A stretch of 64,000 nucleotides of DNA, from positions 186,001 through 250,000 of the forward strand of contig NZ_JAJTWU010000006.1 of the NCBI RefSeq assembly GCF_021353265.1, given 5' to 3'. The notes beneath the pieces were generated by a model. The model did no database searches. It was not told the origin of the DNA and saw only the letters and a program-made list of their open reading frames with translations. Of this stretch, positions 1-8,446 are shown piece after piece. Each line of letters begins with the position of its first letter. Position 1 is the stretch's first letter. Both the position numbers and the translations under genes were made by a program. Source of the DNA: Pelomonas cellulosilytica. GTDB taxonomy: Bacteria; Pseudomonadota; Gammaproteobacteria; Burkholderiales; Burkholderiaceae_C.

Positions 1-1
1 C

Positions 2-961
2 AAGGTGCAGACGCCATCGCGCGCGGCCTTCGCCAACCCGGCCGGCAACGGCAACCCGCTCTACACCGGCGAAACCTTCAACGAAGACAACGTCAAGAAC
101 ACCGACGCCTTCGACCCGGGCTCCGCCGGCGGCCTCGCCAGCAACAAGCTGACCACTGGCAGCACGACGACCTCCGCTGCCGCGATGTCGTTCGACGGCT
201 ACCTGAAGAACGTCGTGTTCGCGTACAACTTCATCTCCACCGGGGATGACGACATCGCGATCAAGGGCAGCCAGAACCCCAGCCCCAAGGGCTCTGGGCT
301 GATCGGCGTGGACGGCGACCGCGATGCGCGCAGCGACCGCAAGTACGGCTTCATCATTGCGCACAACCACATCTACTGGGGCCACGGCATCTCGGTGGGC
401 AGCGAGACCAATGCCGGCGTCGCCAACATCCACGTCTACGACAACAGCTTCGACGGGGCCGAGGAAGCGCTGCGCATCAAGTCCGACTACGCACGCGGCG
501 GCGAGGTCTACAACGTGACCTACACGAACATCTGTGCACGCAACACGCTCAACGCGCTGCTGTTCACGCCGTACTACAGCACCAAGGCGTTGCCGAGTTC
601 GGGCCCGCTGATCCCGAACTTCCACGACATCACGATCAACAACATGCTGATCGAAGGTTCGAGCAAGCTGCGCTTCGAAGGCTTCCAGGCCAACACCGGC
701 GGCCTCAGCAACCCGGCCAATCCGCTGGTCATGGCGCTGAACAACGTCATCGCGGCCAAGCCCGACGCGATGAGCGTGACGGCGTCGGACGCCAAGCTGA
801 CCCTCAAGGGCACCAACCTGCCGCTGGTCTCCGATGCCGACCGCCGCATCGAGGTCACCGGCCAGGCCACGCAAGCCGTCGATGCCAGCAAGGTCATCGA
901 CTGCAGCAAGGCCTACGTGGACTTCCCAACGCTGACCAGCCCGGGCGGCACCAGCTGGTAA
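2..961 (+). CDS. GH28 polygalacturonase-like protein, 3' part
   Basis: This is the C-terminal part of a glycoside hydrolase family 28 enzyme (polygalacturonase type), which hydrolyses alpha-1,4-linked galacturonides in pectin and is normally exported. The frame is already open at the window edge, so the true start and any signal peptide lie upstream. All four GH28 signature blocks are visible in order: NTD (98-106), GDDD (242-253), GHG (380-388) and RIK (473-481). These carry the three catalytic aspartates and the substrate-binding His, Arg and Lys. The last 90 or so residues run past the beta-helix core and look like a small extra region. A GntR-family regulator follows on the same strand. 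The family call is firm. The exact substrate (polygalacturonan, xylogalacturonan or rhamnogalacturonan) cannot be told. Confidence 0.88.
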   Translation, partial: KVQTPSRAAFANPAGNGNPLYTGETFNEDNVKNTDAFDPGSAGGLASNKLTTGSTTTSAAAMSFDGYLKNVVFAYNFISTGDDDIAIKGSQNPSPKGSGLIGVDGDRDARSDRKYGFIIAHNHIYWGHGISVGSETNAGVANIHVYDNSFDGAEEALRIKSDYARGGEVYNVTYTNICARNTLNALLFTPYYSTKALPSSGPLIPNFHDITINNMLIEGSSKLRFEGFQANTGGLSNPANPLVMALNNVIAAKPDAMSVTASDAKLTLKGTNLPLVSDADRRIEVTGQATQAVDASKVIDCSKAYVDFPTLTSPGGTSW

Positions 962-1025
962 GCCCCGGCCCCTGGGGCAACTCCGCGGCCTGCGCCACGG
1001 GGCGACCCGGATAATTCCGCGATCT

Positions 1026-1057
1026 GGCGGCCCGCCTTCTTTCGGGGACGGGCCGCC
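1026..1057 (+). terminator. Hairpin after the GH28 gene
   Basis: A perfect 9-bp stem (GGCGGCCCG at 1026-1034 with CGGGCCGCC at 1049-1057) is followed by a moderately T-rich stretch. It sits 65 bases after the GH28 stop codon and 20 bases before the next start. It reads as an intrinsic-type terminator, but without a clean U tract. Confidence 0.55.
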
Positions 1058-1076
1058 TTCACTTTCGCCCATCAAA

Positions 1077-1799
1077 GTGACGATTCCACGCAAACCCGAG
1101 ACCGCCGAGCCAGGTGCAGCCAGCGCTTCCCAGCGCGTCTACCTCGACCTGCGGCGGCGCATTCTCGAATTGGAGATGCCGCCCGGATCGCGCGTGGTGG
1201 AGCTGGAAATAGCCGCCCTGCACGGCGTGAGCCGCACGCCGGTGCACGAGGCGGTTCAGCGGCTGGCGGACGAAGGCCTGATCGACATCGTCCAGCGGGT
1301 GGGCACCTTCGTGTCGCGCATCCCGGTGGACGAGCTCGAGGAAGCGTTGCTCGTGCGCTCCGCGCTCGAAGTGGCCATCGTCGAGAAGGTGGTGGCGCGC
1401 ATCGACAGCCACAAGCTGGCCTTGCTGGACGACGTGCTCGAACGCGAGCGCCGCTGCCTGCTGGCGGGCGACAGCCAGTCCTTCCATGAGGCCGACGACG
1501 CCTTCCACGCGACGCTGGCCGACATTGCCGGACTCCCCGGCGTGTGGCGCAACATCCTGCAGGTGAAGATGCAGATCGACCGCGTGAGGCGGCTGACGGC
1601 GCCGATCGAAGGCCGCATGGCCAGCACGCTGGAAGGGCACGCCGAAGTGCTGCAGGCGCTGAACCTAGGCGACGCGGAACTCGCCAAGCAGGCCATGCGC
1701 AGGCACCTAGACCGTCTGATGCCGGCCATCGGCATCACACGGGCCTTCAGGCCTGACTATTTCGTCAACCGCGCGCTGCCAGCGGCGGGCGTCGCCTGA
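1077..1799 (+). CDS. GntR-family regulator with FCD domain
   Basis: A 240-residue DNA-binding transcription factor of the FadR (FCD) branch of the GntR family. Residues about 20-85 form the winged helix-turn-helix, seen in the string LHGVSRTPVHEAVQRLADEG. Residues about 95-220 form the all-helical FCD ligand domain, with spaced Asp/His residues (SFHEADDAFHATL and later HAEVLQALNLGD) of the type that hold a metal and a small carboxylic acid. The start is a GTG at 1077, just after the terminator hairpin of the upstream gene; no strong ribosome site is visible. Relatives commonly control sugar-acid catabolism, so a role linked to the neighbouring pectinase is plausible but inferred from position only. 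Confidence 0.85.
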   Translation: MTIPRKPETAEPGAASASQRVYLDLRRRILELEMPPGSRVVELEIAALHGVSRTPVHEAVQRLADEGLIDIVQRVGTFVSRIPVDELEEALLVRSALEVAIVEKVVARIDSHKLALLDDVLERERRCLLAGDSQSFHEADDAFHATLADIAGLPGVWRNILQVKMQIDRVRRLTAPIEGRMASTLEGHAEVLQALNLGDAELAKQAMRRHLDRLMPAIGITRAFRPDYFVNRALPAAGVA

Positions 1800-1833
1800 A
1801 CCCCGCCGCACGCAGCGCTGGCGGCCGGCATCA

Positions 1834-2298
1834 CTACGACGCGGATGGCTGTTCCGCGCCCTCTTCCAGCGGCCAGTCACGGATGTAGGCCTTGAGCATG
1901 CGGTTCTCGAAGTCTTGGCTGTCCACCACGGCCTTGGCGACGTCGTAGAAGGAGATCACCCCCATCAGCGTGCGGCCGTTGAGCACCGGCATGTAGCGCG
2001 CGTGCCGGCCGAGCATCATGCGGCGCACTTCGTCGATCTCGGTCTCGGGCGTGCAGGTCAGCGGCGCGTCGTCCATGACGGTGCGGACGATGGTCGTGCC
2101 GACCGAGCCGCCATTCTTGACGACGGCCTGGATAACTTCGCGGAAGGTCAGCATGCCCACCAGGTCGCCATGCTCCATGACGACGAGCGAGCCAATGTCG
2201 CGCTCGGCCATCACGTCCAGCGACTCCTTCAGCGGCTCGTCGGGTGAGACCGTGAACAGTGTGCCGCCTTTGACACGCAGGATATCGACGACTTTCAT
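1834..2298 (-). CDS. CBS-domain protein
   Basis: A 154-residue soluble protein made of a tandem pair of CBS domains (about residues 5-65 and 70-135). CBS pairs bind adenine nucleotides such as AMP, ATP or NAD and act as energy sensors. The repeats show as ERDIGSLVVMEHGDLVGMLT and ARYMPVLNGRTLMGVIS. The start at 2298 is chosen because a GGAGG ribosome site stands just before it; the frame is open about 90 bases further upstream but without such a site. It is monocistronic and has no fused enzyme domain, so its partner is unknown. Confidence 0.85.
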   Translation of the reverse strand: MKVVDILRVKGGTLFTVSPDEPLKESLDVMAERDIGSLVVMEHGDLVGMLTFREVIQAVVKNGGSVGTTIVRTVMDDAPLTCTPETEIDEVRRMMLGRHARYMPVLNGRTLMGVISFYDVAKAVVDSQDFENRMLKAYIRDWPLEEGAEQPSAS

Positions 2299-2432
2299 GG
2301 GGGGCCTCCGTGGAACTGACGCCCAGGCAACATAGCACACAAAGCCCCGGCCACCACACGACGGAAACACCATACCGCGGCCCGGCACGCCGGCGCGCGA
2401 CTTGAAGTCGCTGGGTGGTGCCGTGGCGCCGG

Positions 2433-3242
2433 TCAGTTGCGCCAGGCGATCCCGACCGCAGCCGAGTAGCCAGAGAGGTTCTGCGTCAGCGGGCTGTCAG
2501 CGGCCGGCCCGAGCAAGCGGCTGGCGCCCACCGAGCCATAGGCCAACCAATGCTTGGTGATGGGCCTGATGAAGCCGATACCTGCATGCACGTCGCGCAG
2601 CCCGGCGCCGGGCTCGTAGGCCGGCTTGCCGCTGGCCTCCACAGCGGATTCCGGCACGCCGAAGTAGCTGCGCAGGTTCTGCGCATTGCCAGCCGAGACG
2701 CCGAAGCCGGTGGTCCACTCCAGTGTGGGGCTGCGGTAGAAGCGCCAGCCGACGTCGGCCCCGAGCGTCATGCCGCCGCGCCGGCCGATGAGGTCCTGCG
2801 ACAGCGAGCCGTTCAGCGTCAGGTCACGGGTCAGGCTGTAGCTGGCGTACAGCCGCGCCCGCAGCGTGCGCTTGACGTCCGGAAGACCGCGCGTCGTGCC
2901 AGCGTCGCCGCTCTTGCGGCCGCTGTCGACCCGCAGCGCGATGCCGGCGCGGACCTTCTCGTTGTCGACGAACTGCGTGCTTGCGCCGCCGGCCGACTCT
3001 TCCTGGCCGAACCCCAGTAGGCCGCCGGCACCCGAAGTGCTGATGCGCACGCGGCCGAAGCGCACGGCCCACAGCGGCTTGAGCTTGTTCTGCCGCGCGC
3101 CCGAGCCGTCGTACTCGGGCTGGGACACCACACCCACCCCCAGCAGGTACCGGACGGGGGGCGTCTCGGCCGCCGGCGGCTCCGCCTGAGCGGCAGCGGT
3201 ACAGGCCAGGGCCAGGGTGGAAAGCAGGCGCGCGGGTCTCAT
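2433..3242 (-). CDS. MipA/OmpV-family outer-membrane protein
   Basis: A 269-residue predicted outer-membrane beta-barrel. The first 20 or so residues form a signal peptide ending near AAAQAEP. The rest has the alternating strand pattern and the opening block RYLLGVGVVSQPEYDGS typical of the MipA/OmpV family. MipA of E. coli is a scaffold joining murein synthase and hydrolase, but most family members have no proven role and several are linked to envelope stress. The last residues (GIAWRN) do not end in the aromatic residue usual for barrel proteins. The gene stands alone between the CBS gene and tdh. Confidence 0.75.
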   Translation of the reverse strand: MRPARLLSTLALACTAAAQAEPPAAETPPVRYLLGVGVVSQPEYDGSGARQNKLKPLWAVRFGRVRISTSGAGGLLGFGQEESAGGASTQFVDNEKVRAGIALRVDSGRKSGDAGTTRGLPDVKRTLRARLYASYSLTRDLTLNGSLSQDLIGRRGGMTLGADVGWRFYRSPTLEWTTGFGVSAGNAQNLRSYFGVPESAVEASGKPAYEPGAGLRDVHAGIGFIRPITKHWLAYGSVGASRLLGPAADSPLTQNLSGYSAAVGIAWRN

Positions 3243-3313
3243 GCAGTGAGCCTACCAGCGCCGGCGCGGCGGCCAACATCACCCCCGGCGCCGCCCCGGG
3301 CATGCCCGCGATG

Positions 3314-4258
3314 TCAGCTTCCCTTCAGCACACGGCCCAGTTCGCCCAGCATGTCGTCCACCATCTCGTTCAGCCCGAAGCGCGGCTCCCAACCCCAGTC
3401 CGCCTGGGCGGCGCGGTCGTCGATGCGCTGCGGCCAGCTCGCGGCGATGGCCTGGCGGAAGTCAGGCTGGCAGTCCATCGTGAACTGCGGCAGCCGGCGA
3501 CGGATGCTGGCGGCGATCTCCTCGGGCGTGAAGCTGACGCCGGCCAGGTTGTAGCTACCGCGCTGCCGGATGGCACCGGCCGGCGCGTTCATCAGCTCGA
3601 TCGTCGCGCGCAGCGCATCGGGCATGTACATCATCGGCAGCGCCTGCCCGGCTTCGAGGAAGCAGGTATAGCGGCCGTCCTTGATTGCGGCGTGGAAGAT
3701 CTCGACGGCGTAGTCCGTCGTGCCGCCGCCAGGCGGCGTCTTCCAGCTGATGAGGCCGGGGTAGCGCAGGCTGCGCACGTCCACGCCGTGCTTGGCGTGG
3801 TACCAGGCGCACCAGCGCTCGCCAGCCAGCTTGGAGATGCCGTAGACCGTCGTCGGGTCCATGACGGTCGTCTGGGGCGTGTCGACGGCCGGCGTGTTCG
3901 GGCCGAAGGCGGCGATGGAACTGGGCCAGAACACCTTGTCCAGCTTCTCGTGCCGGGCCAGCTCCAGCACGTTGAGCAGGCCCTTCATGTTCAGGTCCCA
4001 TGCCCACATCGGGTGCTTCTCGCCGTTGGCGGACAGCGCGGCGGCCAAGTGGTAGATCTGCGTGACCTTGTGGCGCTTGACGATGGTTGTCAGCGCGCCG
4101 GCATCGGTCACGTCCAGCATCTCGTGGGCAAGCGTCGGCACGCGGCCCTGGGGGCTGAGGTCGCTGGTGATGACGGCATCGCTGCCGTGCAGGCGGGCGA
4201 GTTCGGTGGCCAGCTCGGTGCCGATCTGACCGTTGGCGCCGATGATGAGAATCTTCAT
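3314..4258 (-). CDS. tdh: SDR-type L-threonine 3-dehydrogenase
   Basis: A 314-residue NAD-dependent short-chain dehydrogenase of the epimerase-like type. It probably oxidises L-threonine to 2-amino-3-ketobutyrate in the cytoplasm. The N-terminus carries the Rossmann motif GANGQIGTE, and the catalytic Tyr/Lys pair is in TVYGISKLAGE. It is unrelated to the zinc-dependent Tdh of E. coli, but SDR threonine dehydrogenases are known from Cupriavidus and Flavobacterium. The ATG at 4258 overlaps the stop of kbl (ATGA), so the two products of the two-step threonine-to-glycine route are translationally coupled. This pairing makes the specific function likely. An alternative is a sugar-nucleotide epimerase, but the neighbour argues against it. 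Confidence 0.85.
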   Translation of the reverse strand: MKILIIGANGQIGTELATELARLHGSDAVITSDLSPQGRVPTLAHEMLDVTDAGALTTIVKRHKVTQIYHLAAALSANGEKHPMWAWDLNMKGLLNVLELARHEKLDKVFWPSSIAAFGPNTPAVDTPQTTVMDPTTVYGISKLAGERWCAWYHAKHGVDVRSLRYPGLISWKTPPGGGTTDYAVEIFHAAIKDGRYTCFLEAGQALPMMYMPDALRATIELMNAPAGAIRQRGSYNLAGVSFTPEEIAASIRRRLPQFTMDCQPDFRQAIAASWPQRIDDRAAQADWGWEPRFGLNEMVDDMLGELGRVLKGS

Positions 4259-5451
4259 TGAATGATCCCCAGTTCGCGACCGGCCTGCGTGAAGGCAGCC
4301 ACGGCCTTCTCGAGGTGCTCGCGCTCGTGCACCGCCGAAATCTGCACGCGGATGCGCGCCTGGCCCTTGGGCACGACAGGGAAGAAAAAGCCCACCGCGT
4401 AGATGCCCAGCTCCAGGATGCGCTGGCTGAGCTGCTGCGCCTTCACGGCGTCGTAGACCATGATGGGCACGATAGGGTGGGTGCCCGGCTTGATCTCGAA
4501 GCCGGCGGCCTGGATGGCTTCGCGGAAATACGCAGTGTTGGCCTCGAGCTTGTCGCGCAGGGCCGTCGAGCCTTCCAGCAGATCCAGCACCGCGATGGAC
4601 GCGCCGGCGATGGCAGGCGCGAGCGTGTTGCTGAACAGGTAGGGCCGCGAGCGCTGGCGCAGCAGTTCCACGACCTCCTTGCGTGCGGCCGTGAAGCCGC
4701 CGGAAGCGCCGCCCAGCGCCTTGCCGAAGGTGCCCGTGACAATGTCGATCTTGCCGAACACGCCGCGGTGCTCGGCCGTGCCGCGGCCGGTCTTGCCCAT
4801 GAAGCCGCTGGCATGGCATTCATCGATGCCCAGCAGTGCGTCGTAGCGGTCGCACAACGTGCGGATCTTGTCGAGCTGGGCGATGGTGCCGTCCATGCTG
4901 AAGACGCCGTCGGTAAACACCAGCGTGAAGCGGGCGCCCTTGGCCTTCGCTTCCTTCAGGCAGCGCTCCAGGTCGTCGAGGTTGTTGTGTTCGTAGCGCC
5001 AGCGCTGCGCCTTGCACAGGCGGATGCCATCGATGATGGACGCGTGGTTAAGCGCGTCGCTGATGATGGCGTCCTGCTCGCCCAGCAACGGCTCGAACAG
5101 GCCGCCGTTGGCGTCGAACGCGGCGGCATACAGGATCGCGTCCTCGCAACCGACGAAGCGGGCGATGCGCTGCTCCAGCTGCTTGTGCAGGTCCTGTGTG
5201 CCGCAGATGAAGCGCACCGACGACAGACCGAAGCCGTGCGTGCGCAGCGCCTCATGCGCCGCGTCGATGACGGCCGGGTGCGACGACAGGCCCAGGTAAT
5301 TGTTGGCGCACAGGTTGATGACCTCACGGCCGTCGGTCGTCTGCACAACCGCGCCTTGGGGGCTCGTGATGATGCGCTCGGCCTTGAAGAGGCCGGCAGC
5401 GCGGATGCCGTCCAGCTCGGACTGCAAGTGTTGGTAGAAGGCTTGGCTCAT
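4255..5451 (-). CDS. kbl: 2-amino-3-ketobutyrate CoA ligase (glycine C-acetyltransferase)
   Basis: A 398-residue PLP enzyme of the alpha-oxoamine synthase family, the same length as E. coli Kbl. It splits 2-amino-3-ketobutyrate with CoA into glycine and acetyl-CoA, the step after threonine dehydrogenase. The PLP lysine is Lys244 in TGTFGKALGGASGG, and the block DECHASGFMGKTGRG is also typical. The start at 5451 has an AGGAG site a few bases upstream, whereas the frame extension above it lacks one. The stop overlaps the start of tdh. The upstream region to 5544 is shared with a divergent XRE-cupin regulator and contains a perfect palindrome, so this pair is probably controlled by that regulator. 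Confidence 0.95.
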   Translation of the reverse strand: MSQAFYQHLQSELDGIRAAGLFKAERIITSPQGAVVQTTDGREVINLCANNYLGLSSHPAVIDAAHEALRTHGFGLSSVRFICGTQDLHKQLEQRIARFVGCEDAILYAAAFDANGGLFEPLLGEQDAIISDALNHASIIDGIRLCKAQRWRYEHNNLDDLERCLKEAKAKGARFTLVFTDGVFSMDGTIAQLDKIRTLCDRYDALLGIDECHASGFMGKTGRGTAEHRGVFGKIDIVTGTFGKALGGASGGFTAARKEVVELLRQRSRPYLFSNTLAPAIAGASIAVLDLLEGSTALRDKLEANTAYFREAIQAAGFEIKPGTHPIVPIMVYDAVKAQQLSQRILELGIYAVGFFFPVVPKGQARIRVQISAVHEREHLEKAVAAFTQAGRELGIIQ

Positions 5452-5489
5452 GACCGCTCTCCTGGGGCACAATTCATTAAATTGAACTC

Positions 5490-5505
5490 GTTCGATATAT
5501 CGAAC
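5490..5505. promoter_or_regulatory. Perfect 16-bp palindrome between kbl and its divergent regulator
   Basis: GTTCGATATATCGAAC is its own reverse complement. A further GAAC half-site sits just before it (GAAC-TC-GTTC). It lies 39 bases upstream of kbl and 40 bases upstream of the regulator, in the only AT-rich stretch of the region. It is the obvious candidate operator for the XRE-cupin protein. The function is inferred. Confidence 0.6.
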
Positions 5506-5544
5506 TTTCGTGCAGTATCCGAAATACGTCCAGCCAGGTCAAGC

Positions 5545-6111
5545 ATGAACATGGAGATCGAACCACCCCGCGTAGGCGCGGCCCTGCAGGCGCTGCGCGG
5601 CAGCCGTGGCCTGTCGCTGGATGACCTGTCCAAACGGGCGGGTGTCAGCAAGTCGATGTTGTCGCAGATCGAGCGCAACCAGGCCAACCCGACCGTCGCC
5701 GTGGTCTGGCGGCTGGCCAACGCGCTGGGTGTGGAGATGGGCGAGCTGCTCGGAACCGAGCGCTCGGTGACGCCTGCCATCGAGACGGTGCCGGCCCACG
5801 CCACGCCGGCGCTGGCCAGCCCGGACGGGCTGTGCAAGCTGCGCATCCTGGGGCCCATCGAGCTGGCGGGTCAGTTCGAGTGGTACGAACTTGCCGTGCA
5901 GCCGGGCGGCGTGCTGGACAGTCAGGCCCATGAGCGCGGGTCACGCGAGCACCTGAGCGTGCTGAGCGGCAGCCTGGAGGTCACGGCCCAGGGCGTGACG
6001 AGTCGCATCAAGGCCGGTGAGACGGCCCGTTATGCCGTGGATGGCCCGCACGCCATCCGCAACCCCGGAAAGTCCGCCGCGACGGCCTTGCTGGTCGTGT
6101 TGCACCCGTAG
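5545..6111 (+). CDS. XRE-family regulator with C-terminal cupin domain
   Basis: A 188-residue transcription factor. Residues about 12-66 form a lambda-repressor-type helix-turn-helix (SLDDLSKRAGVSKSMLSQIE, then NQANPTVAVVWRLANALGV). Residues about 110-185 form a cupin barrel that would sense a small ligand. Regulators of this build often control amino-acid or polyamine catabolism. It is divergent from kbl-tdh across 93 bases holding a perfect palindrome, so self-control and control of threonine breakdown are likely. The ATG at 5545 was chosen because the helix-turn-helix begins directly after it. The frame is open far upstream, but that part lies antisense to kbl. Confidence 0.85.
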   Translation: MNMEIEPPRVGAALQALRGSRGLSLDDLSKRAGVSKSMLSQIERNQANPTVAVVWRLANALGVEMGELLGTERSVTPAIETVPAHATPALASPDGLCKLRILGPIELAGQFEWYELAVQPGGVLDSQAHERGSREHLSVLSGSLEVTAQGVTSRIKAGETARYAVDGPHAIRNPGKSAATALLVVLHP

Positions 6112-6143
6112 ACTTCCACGGGTTCGATCACGGAGCCTGCTTC

Positions 6144-7097
6144 ATGCTGCAACGCCGTTCCGCCCTGGTGGCCCTGGCTGCCCTCCCCTTTTCGGCCGGC
6201 GCGCAGGACAGACCCGTCCGGCTGCTTGTCGGCTTTCCGCCGGGCGGCGGCACCGATGCGATTGCTCGGCTGCTGGCCGACGCGCTGCAGGCCACGCTCG
6301 GCACGACGGTCATCGTCGACAACAAGCCCGGCGCGGGCGGCCAGATCGCCGCTCAGGCGCTCAAGATGGCGCCGCCCGACGGCACGACGTTCTTCGTCAG
6401 CCACGACCACACGATTTCGATCCTTCCGCTGGTGCTGAAGAACCCGGGTTTCGACCCGCACCGGGATTTCGTGCCCGTGGCCGGCTTCGCGACGTTTGCC
6501 AACGCCTTCGCGCTGTCGGCCGGCACGCCCGGCCGCAGCCTGCCGGAGTACCTGGACTGGGTGAAGAAGCAGGGAGGGCACGGCAACGTCGGCGTGCCGG
6601 CGCCAGCCTCCGTGCCGGAGTTCGTCGTCAAGCTGCTGGCAGAGCGCCACGGGCTGGCGCTGCAGGCCGTGCCCTACCGCGGCAGCGCGCCGATGGTGGC
6701 CGACATGCTGGGCAACCAGATCCCGGCCGGCATCGGCTCCGTGCCGGATCTGATCGTCAACCACCAGCACCAGAAGCTGCGCATCGTGGCCGTCATGGGC
6801 GCGCAACGCCAGGCCGTGCTACCGCAGGTGCCCACCTTCGCGGAGCTGGGACTGGCCGGCTTCGAGGATCTGCCGTACTACGGCCTGTTCGCGCCGGCCG
6901 GCACCCCGGCCGCGGTGCTGGAGCGCTTCTCGAACGCGCTGGCCGGCGTCGTTACCCAACCGGTCGTGAAGGCCCGCCTGACGGAACTGGGGTTGAGCGT
7001 CGGGCCGATGACATCGACCCAGCTCTCCGCGCGGGAGCGCGCCTATTCGGCCGCCTGGGCGCGCATCATCAAGGCCGGCGGCTTCCAGCCGCAGTGA
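6144..7097 (+). CDS. TctC/Bug-family periplasmic binding protein
   Basis: A 317-residue extracytoplasmic solute receptor of the tripartite tricarboxylate transporter class, greatly expanded in Burkholderiales. A short signal peptide (about 20 residues, ending in FSAGAQ) precedes the family opening PVRLLVGFPPGGGTDAIARL. The conserved ligand-loop region (VDNKPGAGGQIAAQ) follows. No TctA or TctB membrane genes are next to it, which is common for Bug proteins. The ligand is probably a carboxylate but cannot be read from sequence. It begins 32 bases after the XRE-cupin gene, so the two may be co-transcribed. Confidence 0.88.
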   Translation: MLQRRSALVALAALPFSAGAQDRPVRLLVGFPPGGGTDAIARLLADALQATLGTTVIVDNKPGAGGQIAAQALKMAPPDGTTFFVSHDHTISILPLVLKNPGFDPHRDFVPVAGFATFANAFALSAGTPGRSLPEYLDWVKKQGGHGNVGVPAPASVPEFVVKLLAERHGLALQAVPYRGSAPMVADMLGNQIPAGIGSVPDLIVNHQHQKLRIVAVMGAQRQAVLPQVPTFAELGLAGFEDLPYYGLFAPAGTPAAVLERFSNALAGVVTQPVVKARLTELGLSVGPMTSTQLSARERAYSAAWARIIKAGGFQPQ

Positions 7098-7145
7098 CCA
7101 CGCCGAAGCCCGCCGCACGCGCCGGGCCGCCTGGGAGGAACCGCA

Positions 7146-8285
7146 ATGAAGGACAAACTGGCCTCGGACGCCGACTACCACATGCGCCTGCTCGTCGACC
7201 GCGTGCCGACGATGCTGGCCTATTGGGACCGTGACCTGATCTGCCGGTTCGCGAACCGGGCGTATGAGGCCTGGTTCGGGGCCGACCCCGACCGGCTGTT
7301 CGGCACGCACATCCGCGACCTGCTGGGCCCCCAGCTGTACGAGATGAACCACCCCTACATGCTGAAGGCGCTGGCGGGGGAACGCCAGGTGTTCGAGCGC
7401 ATCGTGCCGGGCCCGGGCGGCGTGGAGCGGCACAGCCTCGCCGAATACATCCCCGACAACGTCAACGGCGAGGTGCGCGGGTTCCTCGTTCAGGTGACCA
7501 ACGTCACCGAGCTGAAGCAAACGCAGGCCGCGCTGGCGCGGGAAAGCGAATTGCGGACGCAACTGGAAGCGCATGCAGCCGAGTTGCACGGCCTGCTGCG
7601 CGAACGCACCGAGATGCTCAACGTACTGGCCCATGAGGTGCGCCAGCCGCTGAACAACGCATCGGCGGCGCTGCAGAGCGCGCAGGGCTGGCTGCGCAGC
7701 CACTCGGAGGCCTATGTGTCGGGCCGTGTCGAGCAGGCGCAGCAGGTGCTGGGCGAGGTGCTGTCCAGCATCGACAACACGCTGGCCGTCGCCGCGCTGC
7801 TGGCGCGGCCTGAGCCGGTCCCGCGCCACGACGTCGACATCGACGTGCTGATCTCGATCGCCATCGCCGATATGCCGGCGGCCGAGCGGCCGCGTATCCG
7901 GGTCGTGCGAGAGACGCCGGCGCAGACCGCGCTGATGGACATGAGCCTCATGCGGCTGGCGCTGCGCAACCTGCTGAACAACGCCTTGAAGTTCAGTCCG
8001 GCAGGCAGCGACGTGCTGCTGCGTGTGGTGGACACGGAAGACCCGCCGGTGCTGCAGATATCGGTGACCGACTTCGGCGGGGGCATCGAACCATCGCTGT
8101 TGCCGAGGCTGTTCAGCCGCGGCGCCACGGGCAGCCAGAGCAAGGGCGCCCATGGCCTGGGGCTGGGTCTCTACATCGTCGCGCGCATCATGGCGCTCCA
8201 TGGCGGCACGGCGAAGCTGCTGAGCAACGGCCCGGGCGGCACCACCATCGAGCTGGCCTTGCCGCAGATCAACGCGATTGCCTAA
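7146..8285 (+). CDS. Soluble PAS-domain sensor histidine kinase
   Basis: A 379-residue cytoplasmic histidine kinase without membrane segments. Residues about 12-125 form a PAS domain (PTMLAYWDRDLICRFANRAY), followed by a short coiled coil. The H-box is LAHEVRQPLNN with His163 as the phosphorylated residue. The ATP-binding domain shows the N box (RNLLNNALKFS), G1 (VTDFGGGIE) and G2 (GLGLGLYI). A ribosome site (GGAGG) lies upstream of the ATG. No response regulator is encoded beside it, so its partner is unknown. It lies downstream of the TctC gene on the same strand with a 48-base gap. Confidence 0.9.
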   Translation: MKDKLASDADYHMRLLVDRVPTMLAYWDRDLICRFANRAYEAWFGADPDRLFGTHIRDLLGPQLYEMNHPYMLKALAGERQVFERIVPGPGGVERHSLAEYIPDNVNGEVRGFLVQVTNVTELKQTQAALARESELRTQLEAHAAELHGLLRERTEMLNVLAHEVRQPLNNASAALQSAQGWLRSHSEAYVSGRVEQAQQVLGEVLSSIDNTLAVAALLARPEPVPRHDVDIDVLISIAIADMPAAERPRIRVVRETPAQTALMDMSLMRLALRNLLNNALKFSPAGSDVLLRVVDTEDPPVLQISVTDFGGGIEPSLLPRLFSRGATGSQSKGAHGLGLGLYIVARIMALHGGTAKLLSNGPGGTTIELALPQINAIA

Positions 8286-8446
8286 CCCACCTCTCACCGG
8301 CCACATGCGCGAAAAACGCACGCGTTGGCGCCTTCGCTCGTGGCGATGCCTCCAGCGCGCGGGCTGCCCGCCTAAAGTGACAGGGTGTAAGACAGAGGTG
8401 GATGGTCGACGTCGACGATGCCACGGCAACTCGCGCGGGAAGACCC

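Noticed and set aside
4259-4819. An N-terminal extension of the tdh frame
   Set aside because: It lies wholly within kbl in another frame. The Rossmann start MKILIIGANG at 4258 and the ATGA overlap fix the true start.
8373-8377. TAAAG as a flagellar sigma-28 -35 box before the chemoreceptor gene
   Set aside because: No GCCGATAA-like -10 box follows at the required distance.
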